This document shows, piece after piece, positions 35,800 through 46,368 of a stretch of 64,000 nt of DNA (its first letter is position 1; the number at the start of each line of letters is the position of its first letter). The translations under genes and the position numbers were made by a program. Under the pieces are notes generated by a model. It saw only the letters and a list, made by a program, of their open reading frames with translations, made no database searches and had not been told where the DNA came from. Source of the stretch: Carnegiea gigantea (lineage: Eukaryota; Streptophyta; Magnoliopsida; Caryophyllales; Cactaceae); the NCBI GenBank assembly GCA_029747015.1, contig JAKOGI010000004.1:1438501-1502500 (forward strand). Reading direction: 5' to 3'.

Positions 35800-36368
35800 G
35801 CTTGTGCGTTGGGAATCACCTCTAGGGGGCTGGATGGTCCTCAACTCGGATGGGGCCACCAAAGGGAATCCAGGCCCGGCTACTGTAGGAGGTGTCTTGC
35901 GTGGCCACAAGGGCGAATGGTTGATGGGTTTCACTAAGAACTTGGGCATTTGTTCATCCATGAAAGCGGAAATTCGAGTGGTACTAAGAGAGCTTAAGAT
36001 TGTCAAGGAACAGGGAATATCAAAATTATGGGTACAATTGGACTCCAAGGTCCCGGTGGAGATGTTACAAGAAAGCATGGCATGGTGCCCTCACCACACG
36101 TTCATCCTCCAGCAATGTAAAGATTTGATAGCACGGGAAGACGGGGAAATTAGAGTGATCCACTACTTTCCGGGAGCTAACTAAGTTGCGGATATTTTAG
36201 CGAATTTGGGCATTACCGCTAGCTTAGGAATGACAAGATCTCATGTTCCTCCTGTGGAGATTAGAGATGCGGTCTTTGCAGATTGTATGGGGGCTGTGTG
36301 GCCAGGTTTAGTAGAAAGTAATAATATTCATCTCGGGGCATAGCCCTCTTCCGCATCAAAAAAAATAT
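35800..36368 (+). pseudogene. LINE ORF2 C-terminal region, part 2 (RNase H)
   Basis: The frame 35804-36184 reads VRWESPLGGWMVLNSDGA, TKGNPGPATVGGVLRGHKGE, SSMKAEIRVVLRELKIVKE and LDSKVPVEMLQ. This is the RNase H (RVT_3) domain that ends plant LINE ORF2 proteins; the D (SDGA), E (KAE) and D (LDSK) catalytic positions are present. After a stop at 36184, VADILANLGI supplies the end of the domain. The element closes with CCGCATC and an A run at about 36358. It is the continuation of the segment ending at 30721; excising the Copia restores the order zf-RVT then RNase H, with one TGA just before the junction. Confidence 0.85.
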
Positions 36369-36644
36369 ATAAATTTGTTCAACAGAATAAATTTAATTGT
36401 TTTTCCATATTGAAAAATAGGCACTCATACATAAAATAATAAATACAGGGAACGTCTTACTTGAATTTATTGAGATAATTTTACCTAATCTAATTGTGAC
36501 CTTTAGAGCAATCGTATTAGACAACACATGAACCAACTTATACACAATCTCATAAGAAAACCGGGCAAGACTATTTCATGGAAGTACATATTTGGAACAG
36601 AATCTTGTAACTATTAATTAGTGCTGCTTTGCCCACGACATCAT

Positions 36645-37033
36645 GTCCTGTTTCGTAAACAATTGTTTTTAGTTTGTATTATTCATTAGTTATTAACATT
36701 CTATATTAACTATTTGTGTTTGCTCTTTATATTATCCACTGGAAGACAAAATATTGGATAAAATTAACTGTTCATATCACAAAATTATGGGGCAAAATAT
36801 TAATTCCGAAAAAGAAAAGTTATTTGCCCCAAAAAGCACTTTTGAGTGAAAAACTTTCTGACAAACACTTCAAATTACAAAAAGCTAATAATTTGAGATT
36901 AGTTTTTTGGACTCAAAAAGCTCTTTAAAGAAACTAATTTATCCAACAGTAAAATTAACATTTTGGCTACATCAAACAAATAATTTGGGTCCGAAAATCT
37001 CTTTTTAGTCAAAAAATTATTTCGCAAACAGCC
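36645..37033. mobile_element. MITE, GTTTCGTAAACAA-type ends
   Basis: The left end GTCCTGTTTCGTAAACAATTG is matched by the right end AATTATTTCGCAAACAGCCC in inverted orientation. The interior is AT-rich with repeated AAAAAGCT / AGCTTTTT words, as in the 38286 element. It has no coding capacity. Confidence 0.55.
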
Positions 37034-37261
37034 CATATATGTGTTTTCTCGGATAAGTTTAATTGTACAGATACTATATTGATTGAATGCAAACCCATTT
37101 TTCAGGGGAAATTAGGATCTAACTTGGGGTGTATTTAAAAGAAAAGTTTACTTGTTTGAGTGAGATGATGTCATAATGACCAATTGTGAGATGATAATAT
37201 TATATCAATTTAAAATTTGTAAATATTCTTTTCATTTGTATTGAAAAAAGGGAAAAATTCT

Positions 37262-37640
37262 CTGCCAACTTGCTAGAGGGTATAGCTAAGTGTCACGGGT
37301 TCATTATTCTCTCTCCAAAATGTTAGTCTGATGGCCTGTACAGCGCTACCGCTTATAAATCCAGGACCCTTCCATCATTCATTCGATGTGAGATCCTTAT
37401 CCATGGCAAGTGGTATCAGAGCCAATCTAAACCCGACTCCGATATTTTGCAAAGTACTCCGACAGAATGGGGTAGGCAGGGAGCTCCATCTATGACTAAA
37501 GCATCACAAGATTGGATGGGGGAAAATATCACGGATAAGAATCCCACATTGGATAAGTGATTGGAAGATTCTGAGCTTATAGAAGTGGTGTGCATCAAAC
37601 CGGCCTTCTGAATTGAGAATAATGATCCCGTGACATAAGG
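37262..37640 (+). mobile_element. TRIM-like LTR debris with primer site
   Basis: CGATGTGAGATCC...AAGTGGTATCAGAGCCAA (primer site at about 37411-37424) is followed by GAATCCCACATTGGATAAGTG and CTTATAGAAGTGGTG. The combination of TGGTATCAGAGC with CCCACATTGG and CTTATA words is typical of small plant LTR elements (TRIM type). Boundaries are not defined. Confidence 0.35.
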
Positions 37641-37663
37641 CACAAATATTGGTTCTTAGATTC

Positions 37664-37692
37664 TTTTTTTTTGGGGGGGGGGGGGGGGGGGG
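37664..37692. repeat. T9-G20 homopolymer junction
   Basis: Nine T followed by twenty uninterrupted G. It is the longest of several T-run/G-run junctions in the window and may be the minus-strand end of an oligo(C)/oligo(A)-tailed retroposon, though no flanking duplication is seen. A run of 20 G could also form a quadruplex. Confidence 0.85.
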
Positions 37693-38285
37693 TGTTTACA
37701 TTATGGGAGGGAATGATGAGGTTGTGCACCGAAAGTGGGGGAGTGAAAAAGAAAGCACGAAAGTACCATGGATTTATCTCCTCTCGATTAAGGGATTATA
37801 TGAGTTATAGTCATCATTTATGCATTAGAAAAGTAGCAGATTCATAGGTAATAATAAATAATGAATATGGAAATTTTTAGGGCTTTAAATAAAGAATTAT
37901 AGAAAAGAACATAGAGAACAAATTGCAAATGCGTTCACATGGACAATTGGCATGGACCACCATAAAGCTTTGATTTCTAATCAGTGAATTATTTCAGATC
38001 ATTTTAGCGAGTAGGTGATATTCAGATAAATTTGTCCATATTTAAAAAAAAGATGCTTGATTTGGAGACTTACAGGGATAAATTTCAATGATAACAATCT
38101 ACAAATAGGTGTTCATTGAAGACAGTTTGTATCTGCACTTCAATAACCAAAAAAAACAAAAAAAAGTTTGGACAAGTTTCTTCCATCGATCATACTATAA
38201 TATAATAGATCACATTCTTGAGATTATCTTAGGTCCTTATTTATATTATTTTCTCAATGAACATTGTCTTTAGTTCAAAAGACAT
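37693..38285. other. Spacer
   Basis: No gene or element is recognised. Confidence 0.45.
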
Positions 38286-38608
38286 GGGCCCTATTTGGCA
38301 AACAGCTGTTAGCTGTTAGCTGTTTGAGTTAGCTGTTTGAATTAGCTGTTTGTTGAAAAAATGTTTGGTAACATTAGCTGTTTCTGATAAAGTTGTGAGA
38401 CAAAAAGCTAATTCTTCAAAAAGTTCTTCCAAAAAGCTCATGGAATTAGCTTTTTCAAATTAGCTTTTTGGACCAAAAAAGTTCTTTTAAAAAGCTCTTT
38501 CACCAAACATTCAAATGAGCTTTTTTACTTGGTCAAAAAGCTAATTTTGGTCAAATAAGTTCTTTTTGGCCAAAAAGTTCTTCAAAAAGCTTTTTACCAA
38601 ACAGGGCC
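38286..38608. mobile_element. MITE, ends GGGCCCT(A/G)TTTGG
   Basis: The left end GGGCCCTATTTGGCAAACAG and right end AGCTTTTTACCAAACAGGGCC are inverted repeats. The interior is made of TTAGCTGTTTG and AAAAAGCT words in opposite orientations. It is non-coding, about 320 bp. ATG flanks both sides; whether that is a 3-bp duplication is uncertain. Confidence 0.65.
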
Positions 38609-39368
38609 ATGAGCATTTGTTTTTTGTCCCTTCCCCATTAGTAGTACTGCAAAAATGGGGGTACCAAAATCCAATTGCCATGAATACACATGTACATATA
38701 ATTATTCTTGTCCCTTTCAAATTGGCAACCACCAACTATTCATAACAGTTTAATGCTTACATTACATAACATGTTCTTAAAATATTGAAGAAATATCTCC
38801 GAATAAGTAGTGGAGTATTCACCTTTTAAATGAAAGATTAGAAGTTCATACTCTGCTACTTGGGAGAATTTGTTCATCCCTTCCTATTTACGGGGGAGGG
38901 GAACTTACCCCTTTAAAAAAAAAAAAAAAAAAAAAATTCTTTACAACAATGGCTTTTCCCCCTCGAATTTTGTAAGGTCTTGAGTTTGATGTCAACTGTA
39001 TTCACATCACTTGTACCTTGTCCCTTGTGGTCCCAAAAAATGTGGACACTCCTCTTTCCTCTCTTTGGGCCCCATTACTTTTCAACGCTTTGTCTATTAC
39101 CAAGACAAGCGTTTAGGCATATGGATATCCATCAACTCAAGTTATTCGACGATTCTTTTTTTTTTTCCTGATTATTTAGTTGAGCATCGCCTTTATAGAT
39201 AACAAAAGATAATGCAGTTACTACACAGTTTAAGAAAACAAATAATACATCCTATTCGGTTGTTCCCTTGGCTAGTGGTCTTCATTCAAGGATATCCGAT
39301 CATCTATCATTATTTCCCTTTTATTTTTTATAACGTAGCTTTAATTTTAATTTTATTTGGAAGTTCAA
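38609..39368. other. Spacer
   Basis: It includes a stretch of about 24 A (38914-38937) preceded by CCCCTTT. Nothing is recognised as coding. Confidence 0.45.
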
Positions 39369-39376
39369 CTACAAAT

Positions 39377-39944
39377 TAGGGATGGCAATGGATCGCGTTC
39401 AGATCAGGTGAACCATCATCCGCATCCATCACCCGCTTTCATTTGCATTATCCAATCCGCCCATCATCCATAAAATCTAATCCAATCCATCCATCCACCA
39501 TCCGCGGGTGAAAACGAGTGGATCGGATTGTAAACGGGTGATGAAAGTTTATATGTAATATGTTAGCAAATTATATTAAAAAAAAGTAAGTTTTGCCTTT
39601 TGAAAATGTCAAAAAAGATATTTTAGGTATAAAAAATAAATAAATGTCATATTCATCACATTAGTTTTGACGAAAATTATAGAATTAACAATATAATTGT
39701 CTAAAAAATGAGTAAATTTTAAAGGTAAAAAATAAACTAATTGCAAATAGAAGATAAACACGTGGATGACTAAGTGGGTGATGGATCGGGTGATGGGTCA
39801 GATGGGGCATAACCCGGGTCCAATCCAATCCGTCAAACCATCATCCATCATCCATCTATCATCCATTTATTTCGAGTTTTCACCCGCTTTTTCGGATCGA
39901 GTGGAATGAATATCCATCGGGTGCAGATAAAATTGCCACCCCTG
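39377..39944. mobile_element. hAT-like element, CCATC/ACCCG-rich, TSD CTACAAAT
   Basis: It starts TAGGGATGGCAATGGATCG and ends AAAATTGCCACCCCTG, flanked by the perfect 8-bp duplication CTACAAAT (39369-39376 and 39945-39952). Subterminal zones are packed with CATCC/ATCCATC and ACCCGC words. The central 200 bp are plain AT-rich. At 568 bp it has no coding capacity. Same family of ends as 18886, 44597 and 46369. Confidence 0.88.
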
Positions 39945-40156
39945 CTACAAATACAATGAAACCTTTTTCTTACAGAATCGAGAATTTAAGTTCTACACAA
40001 GGGATTAGAAGTTATTCTCTAATTTAGCTTATAATTTAGGTCATAGTAGATTTTCATCTAAAGAGTGAGTACCTGTGTTTTAACGTCCCTTTTTTCCTTT
40101 TTTTCAAAGTCAACATATTTTTTCTTTAGGAGGTTCAATCGAGATCTCTCAATATT

Positions 40157-41292
40157 TTGTTTGGTGAGAGGAAAAAAAAAAGGAATGGAACTTGAATCTT
40201 TAGGTATCAAGTTAAACTCGTTAATGTTTGGTAAATATTTTAGAGAACTGGGGCTTGATACATGGGACATCAAGTTTCCCTAGAACTCTAGGAACTTGAA
40301 CACTCCTAAAATCAAGCGGTTTTGAGTCCTCAACCCTGAGGAATCAGATTTATAATCCAAAAATTAAGAGAAAAATATCTACCAATATTTTATTTTGCCA
40401 ATTCGTTTGCTCAATTCATCATTTGCATTTGTTGTTCATGGACTTCATCCTTATTGAAACCCTAATTGCAGAGAAAGGGAGAGGACGGGGGAGCTGCTGC
40501 TTATGCGTCGGCCGGCGACTGTTGATGAGGAACGAAGATGCTACCACAAGAAGCGCCGCAGTGAGCCTCTCTGTCATTGATGGCACCGCCGCTATAGGAG
40601 AGAGATGAGGAAACAACAAGATTCGGTCCAATGTTGACCGATGAAGGGAACCACCAAGGTTGGGTGATCGATTGGTACCGACAACTAGATTTGAGAAAGA
40701 CGGGGAGATGAGGGAGAAGAGGATCTGCAAATCTGAGCGTGGGAGAGCAGAAGGAAACATGAAGGGGTAATTTTTCTATCGACCTGATAAGCATTTTTTA
40801 AAAAAACTTTTTTTGTGCTAAAATTATAAAATTATAGTATTAAAAAAAAAATTAGGGGTTTATAAAATTATAGGCTTGTGCCTCGATTTGTAAATTTCAA
40901 TATTTCAAAAAATTATGGGTTTATAAAGTTTCAATCTTACACTACAACTTATAAAACAATGGTTAACTATTTAAAAAAAAGAAAATAATTAGTTATAAAT
41001 AGATACAATGAAATATGAATCTCAAATGATTAGAAAATAAGGGGTCGAATTTCATTTTTAATAAAGTCAAAATAAAAAATTAAAACAACAATTTATAATT
41101 GCATATAGCATTTCAGAAATAAAAATAAGTTTGACTCCATTCTATAATTGCTCATCAAACAAAAAGAATTGAAACCTGATTCAATTTCAGTTTTCACCAA
41201 ACAATTGAGTTTAGGATTTAAGTTTCACACCTAAACCCCTAGGGTGTAAGCCATGATTCCAATCAATTTATATTTTCTCACCAAATAGGACC
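40157..41292. mobile_element. Possible 1.1-kb TIR element with GC-rich interior
   Basis: TTTGGTGAGAGGAAAAAAAA...GGAATGGAACTTGAATC on the left has a loosely inverted counterpart on the right (GATTCCAATCAATTTATATT ... CTCACCAAATAGGACC). Between them, 40440-40760 is much richer in G and C than its surroundings and has open frames on both strands (113 codons minus, 61 codons plus) without recognised domains. It may be a captured gene piece. Boundaries are weak. Confidence 0.35.
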
Positions 41293-41764
41293 TCCATGAA
41301 TGAAACATTATACTATTTATCCAAAGTTTAAGTGATGCCTTCCATCCCCCCTTAAAAAAAAAATCCAACTTATACATTAGTAGAAATGTTCATATATTTT
41401 TCAGTGCACAAATTCTTAGGTGAGACTATCTCACATAAAAATTATTGTGAGACAAACTCATCCGTGGGTTAGTTTTTACGTTTTACAGTGACTAATAATA
41501 TATTTTGAAGTAACTTTTTGATTGAATGGTGGCTAATAGTTCATCTAAAATTGACTTTTATTACAGCCAATCCTTAATAAACTATGACTCACTTCAACTA
41601 TTATTAGAAGTCGCCATAAAAATCTTCGTTCCATGATATGCCCTATGTGAAATAATCTTATACAGGACTTACTATTTCGAATGATCACTATAAGAATCAT
41701 CTCAAATAATTTTTTTTCTCAAATTTCTTTAATTTATCAACATCTGACACGTGGTTTTTCTTAG
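41293..41764. other. AT-rich spacer
   Basis: Nothing is recognised. Confidence 0.45.
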
Positions 41765-41831
41765 TGACATCACATACTTTTTTTGTTTTTTCGGTGCTAT
41801 GGAGGGCCCAAGGCCACAATGACATCACATA
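41765..41831 (-). mobile_element. 43-bp micro-retroposon with 12-bp duplication
   Basis: TGACATCACATA occurs at 41765-41776 and 41820-41831. The 43 bp between read on the minus strand TTGTGGCCTTGGGCCCTCCA, TAGCACCG and an A-rich tail. The same 3'-end sequence, in a diverged form (TTGGGCTGTCCATGGACACC...CCCAAAA), is found on the minus strand at 44082-44130, so both derive from one retroposon family. Confidence 0.72.
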
Positions 41832-42329
41832 TTTTGACTATCCTGTCACTTTTGGACTAGGAAGATAATTAGTGGAGAGAGATTAGTCTATCTTTTTGTG
41901 TTTTTACCAACTGTTTAACTTCTTTGAACTTTGTTCCACCTTCCACTTTTTTCCCCACTTGCATGTACGCCCCAATAAAACCAGATTAGTTTGCGTTTGG
42001 TAAGACAATAATCAATTGGTCTGCATACTAGCCCTTGTCCTGAGCTTTTCTCATTTGGATCCCCCCATCGCATTTGATAATTGATATCCATGCAAAATGC
42101 GAGATTGAACACTAATTCCAAGGTACCCGATTGCGAAAGACTAGTATAACCACTTTTTTTTTTTTTTTTTGGTAAATTTCTAGAAAATAAAAGAATAAAA
42201 TTGTATCCCTTTATCATCTTTCGTTTTACAATTCAAGTGCTTGAAATATTTTACCCTTGAATTTTTAGTTAAGGTTGAAAAATATCCTTAGACTTTAACC
42301 TTGAAGTAGATACCCTTTGAGTAAAAAAA

Positions 42330-42377
42330 AATGTTTTATTTCTTTTTTTTTTTGGGTGCGGAATGTTTTATTTCTTT
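42330..42377 (-). mobile_element. 16-bp micro-retroposon with 16-bp duplication
   Basis: AATGTTTTATTTCTTT occurs at 42330-42345 and 42362-42377. The 16 bases between read CCGCACCCAAAAAAAA on the minus strand. This is the smallest insertion of its kind in the window, with a C-rich end and an A tail. Confidence 0.65.
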
Positions 42378-44359
42378 ATAACTATTGGTGATGTGGTATC
42401 TGAAAAAATGACGTGACTTGATTGAACAATATGTACCATGCTAGCGTCCATAAAAAAAATTAAAATAACTTAAAAATTTGTGTAAAACTGATAGATTATT
42501 TACAGGATAGAGCCACAAAAAAAGGCACTTGTCATTTAGAATAGAATAACCCAAAATCAAATCCGAAATAATATATCCAATTTTTGTTCCAACTCAAGTT
42601 GATATGTTTCATATTGAACTAATGCAAAACTTGTCAAGTCATATTGATAATTGTATTTTACTACCAACGTAATTGAACATATTTGTTATGACAAACTCAA
42701 ATATAACAATCTACAATTTAAAATCTTATTTATGGTCCTTTTAACCAAAAATTAATATAACATGGATTTTTTTTTTAAATGAAGACAACTTATTAATTTG
42801 CTTGCATATAGGAAAATAATTTCGGTCAACTTCGAATAGCTAAATATTTTAGCATAGGTCAAGTTCAAATTATGCTCACATTATATTCAAATATGCAATC
42901 GTCTTTTTTTAACTTAAACTTGTCAAAGTAAAAAAAAAAAAAAAAAGAAGATAAATTATAGTTCATACTTCAACTAGAATGCAGTTAACGGGAATTTTAT
43001 TCGATGCAAGGTCCATGGTCTAAGCCTGGATTATACTATATTTTAAGTTTGAGTTTAATAGTTAAGAGTAGATTAATCTTAATTTATTTTTTAGAATTTT
43101 AATTTTTATGGATACAACTAATACTAAGTATTACTGTATGTCAAATCACTCCTTTTTTCTCATATGTATATTTTTTTCTATTATTAAAAGCCATGTCATT
43201 CTTATGACATGACATATCACAAATAAATAATAAAAAATTAAAATAACTTAATTGAGTCAAGGATACTCTTTTCAATTTTTAAGTTTAGGGGTATTTTGCT
43301 TCCTTTAGAAAAATTTTGGGGGCATAATGTTTTAAGAACTCTTTTATAATTCACTAGATGTGTACAAATTATTAAATTTATAATACTAATGCATTCAAGT
43401 ATGAAGTTGACAAAATTACATTAACCTAAATTTCGAATTAGAATCCACTTATACGTATATAGATTTTTAATCGCGTTTGAAGTTTAAAAAGAAATATAAG
43501 GACCTTGATATCTCATTTACTTATGAACAAGCTAAGTTGTTAAGTAATGGTTGTCATCTGTGTTTGTTGGGAAGCCACATTGTGCTACATTCCACAAAGG
43601 TTATGATGATATTGGGATCGATCCATAAGCTGAACAAATATTGCCATGAATAGGACATTGGTTTTGATTCCCAAACACATATTCAGATTTTGTTGTTGTC
43701 TTTACTTACACATAAATTTATTACAACTCACATGGCGTCTCTGTCCATGCATGGTTGTTAGTTGTTACACCTTTATGATATTCAAATCGTGACAAGAAAA
43801 TTTTTTTTTTGTTTTTTTGGGGGGTTTAAAACAAAGAATTTCATTCATATGAAATTTTAATTATGGATTCCGATTTGTCACTTAATATTGGAAAAAAATT
43901 ATAGAATTTAAACTATAATTCAAGGGATCTTGTAAAAATAAAGCTTTGTACTTTTGACAAAACTTTCACTAAAATGGCAGATCTAGACATATAAAATAGG
44001 AGTATTTATCTATTAAACTACCTATTTAAACTATGAATATCGATATATACCAATCTAATCCTCTTCAAAATATAAATTATTAATTTTTTTTTTTGGGTTG
44101 AGGTGTCCATGGACAGCCCAATTCAACAATACATGTAGATTTGCCTAGTCTTGACTAGATAAATGTCAAGTAATTTAATTGATAAATATTCAGGATTGGA
44201 ATTGTTATTAAAAAAATGGATTCAAGTCCTATAAGTAGCAATAAATTTTACACCTCATTTTACATAGAAAAAGTATTCAGGTAAAAAGAATTAAATCATA
44301 AAAATTTAAGATGAATTCCTATTAATTTGTTTACAAGACCCCCAATTAATTCGAACTAA
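42378..44359. other. AT-rich spacer with a retroposon 3' end at 44082-44130
   Basis: No gene is recognised. At 44082-44130 the minus strand reads GAATTGGGCTGTCCATGGAC, then ACCTCAACCC and an A run, matching the 41777 insert. No flanking duplication was found. A T-run/G-run at 43802-43826 is flanked by the imperfect pair ACAAGAAAATTT / ACAAAGAATTTC. Confidence 0.45.
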
Positions 44360-44596
44360 GGGTGTGTTTGGTAGGGGGAAAATGATTTTCCCAGAAAATC
44401 ATTTTCCATGGAAAATGATTTCCCAAGAAAAATAATTTTTCACCTATCTTTTCTGCTATTTGGTAGAATAAAAAACCATTTTTCAATACTATAATTCTCA
44501 AGTATTTGATACTAATAGGCTAAGCTAATGGATAAACGGTCAATTTAGTCATCAAGCAGTGCTTACAAAGTCATCAAACAGTCACAACGTCATAAT

Positions 44597-45942
44597 TAGG
44601 GCTGTTCATTATTCAGTCCAGGACCGGACCGATCCGAAAACCGGTTCGGACCGGACCGGACCGAGACCATTTGGTCCGGTCCTCGGTCCTGCAAATTTTC
44701 ATTTTCGGTCTTCGGTCCAGTCCCGATCCAGACCGAAGGACCAGTGGACCGGTTCAATATTAAAGGTTGAGCCTCCTTTCTGCTCTGCTCCCTTCTTCAA
44801 TTCTTCGTGCTTCTTTGATCTTCACTTCTCCTGGATCCTGGCCCTTCGCAAATCGCCACCACCTCCACCAACTACCCTTCTTCGCAATCGCCGGTCGCCG
44901 CCACCAGTTCCCCTTCTTCCCTTCAGCCTTCAATCCTTCATCTTCATCGCCATACGGTCCAGATCTAGAGCGACTCTCTCTATAGGCTCGCACGGCTAGT
45001 CTTCGGCTCAACGACTCTTCCTTGTAGCAACTCCGGTCTCGACCGACGACCACCCACGCAGCAGTCAAACGCCCAAGCCCCAAAGTCTCAGCAACTCCGG
45101 TCTCGCACGGTATTCTCACTCTCCTTCACTTCTGCTTTTCTAGGGTTTTCCGATTTTGTGAGTTTGTTCTAGGGTTTTGTGAATTTGATTTGGTTAGTGG
45201 CTTCTAGCAGCGTATCCCTGGATCTATCTTCGTTCTTCCTTCATTTGTGATTCAGTGTCGCAAGTTACTGCCATGGCTGCCAATTTCTGGGCCTCTTCTC
45301 ACTGATAAATAATTTAGGGGTTTTAATTTGCGTTTATAGGGTTTTTCGATTTTGTGAATTTGTTATAGGGTTTTGTGAATTTGATTTGGTTAATGACTTT
45401 CTCTCCTCTTTCCCTTTCATTCGTTCGTGTGTTTGTTGGATAGGGTTCTTGACCTTGAGGTTGAATCCAGCGACACCATTGACAATGTCAAAGCTAAGAT
45501 TCAAGACAAGGTCACAAGGTAACGCCCCAACAAAATCTCATTTTGTGATCAATCTTTGATTTTTCTTTAACTGTAATGTTGTGGGTAGAGATCAAAATTT
45601 AATTTTGATTTCCCCTGGATCTTCAGATGCCATTTTCATATGGGTAATTGAAGTTTGGAGTAGCTGAAATATAAGGGCTTGAATTTACATTTCAATTTGC
45701 GAAATGAGATTAAGGGTCTTAACTTCAGAATGAAAATTGAATCTGCGATTATGATTTTGTTGCCTGAGGACTGCTCTGGAGTCGGTCCGGTCCGGTCCGG
45801 TCCGGTCCGGGTTCTGACCGGTCCGGTCCGGTCCAAGACCGACTCCAAACCGGTCCGGTCCTCGGTCCAAGGTTTGGCAAGTTTTCGGTCTTCGGTCCAG
45901 CAGGTCCGGTCCGGTCCGGTCCTGGACCGATGAACACCCCTA
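44597..45942. mobile_element. hAT-like element, GGTCC-rich, with captured ubiquitin gene DNA
   Basis: It starts TAGGGCTGTTCATTATTCAG and ends GGACCGATGAACACCCCTA. The flanks are GTCATAAT (44589-44596) and GTAATAAT (45943-45950), an 8-bp duplication with one mismatch. Subterminal zones (44620-44760 and 45775-45935) are dense in GGACCGG/GGTCCGG in inverted orientation. The 1 kb centre is foreign in composition: a CT/CCACC-rich stretch like a 5' leader (44770-45120), a roughly 60-bp segment present twice (45139-45200 and 45335-45396, GGTTTTGTGAATTTGATTTGG), and a ubiquitin exon piece (45454-45510). This is the structure of a gene-capturing (Pack-type) hAT element. It encodes no transposase. Confidence 0.82.
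45454..45510 (+). pseudogene. Captured ubiquitin exon fragment, 19 codons
   Basis: The plus strand encodes LEVESSDTIDNVKAKIQDK, identical to residues 15-33 of plant ubiquitin, including the plant-type Ser19. Upstream, GTTTGTTGGATAG|GGTTCTTGAC does not continue the ubiquitin sequence. Downstream, GACAAG|GTCACAAGG leaves ubiquitin at a GT, as at an intron donor. There is no start codon and no Gly-Gly end, so no ubiquitin can be made. Together with the leader-like and repeated sequences before it, this suggests that the 5' region of a ubiquitin or ubiquitin-fusion gene, introns included, was copied into the transposon. Confidence 0.88.
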
Positions 45943-46015
45943 GTAATAATTCTCAACTGTATGTTCTCTTTAGCCAAAAAAGGGGAGACTAAAAAAAAAA
46001 AGAGAGAGAAATATC

Positions 46016-46300
46016 ACTTCATTCAATTGTTCTCCTTGAATTTTTCAATTCAAATCCTTCTCAGTTTGTCACTTTTCGCTAGGAAGCCCTTTGCAAGGTT
46101 TTCACGCTCTACAAGGTGATCGAAAGCGCTACTCAAAAAGTCCTCTTCAAACCCTTCGGTTTTCATCACTTCTTGATAAAGAAGGTCGACGTCGAGCTTG
46201 GATTTAGATATCTTTTGTAGAGCCATAGCGACTGCTGTCATTTGGGTGGAGATATTTTGAAATTCTAAATCATCGTCACGGGTTCTCTTTTAACTTTTTT
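46016..46300 (-). pseudogene. Harbinger Myb/SANT-like protein relic, C-terminal part
   Basis: On the minus strand a frame reads KRTRDDDLEFQNISTQMTAV, then LQKISKSKLDVDLLYQEVMK and FEEDFLSSAFDHLVERENLA, then FLAKSDKLRRI followed by TGA and IEKFKENN. The ending FLxKxxxLRxxW(L/I)E is characteristic of the Myb/SANT-like proteins that accompany PIF/Harbinger transposases in plants; here the Trp codon has become TGA. A TAA interrupts the frame just upstream of KRTRDD. It lies inside the 44360-47419 element, which supports that element's assignment. Confidence 0.6.
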
Positions 46301-46368
46301 TTGATTCTAATGGCGCACTTGAAGTTGATTTTAAAAGATCTCGAATACAGCGGCGAGAGTGTTTCAAC

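Noticed and set aside
45454..45510. A functional ubiquitin gene
   Set aside because: Only 19 internal codons are present, without a start or a C-terminal Gly-Gly, and they lie inside a transposon.
44620..45935. Open frames through the GGTCC repeats (84-146 codons)
   Set aside because: They are made of the subterminal repeat word, occur in several frames on both strands, and end at element boundaries.
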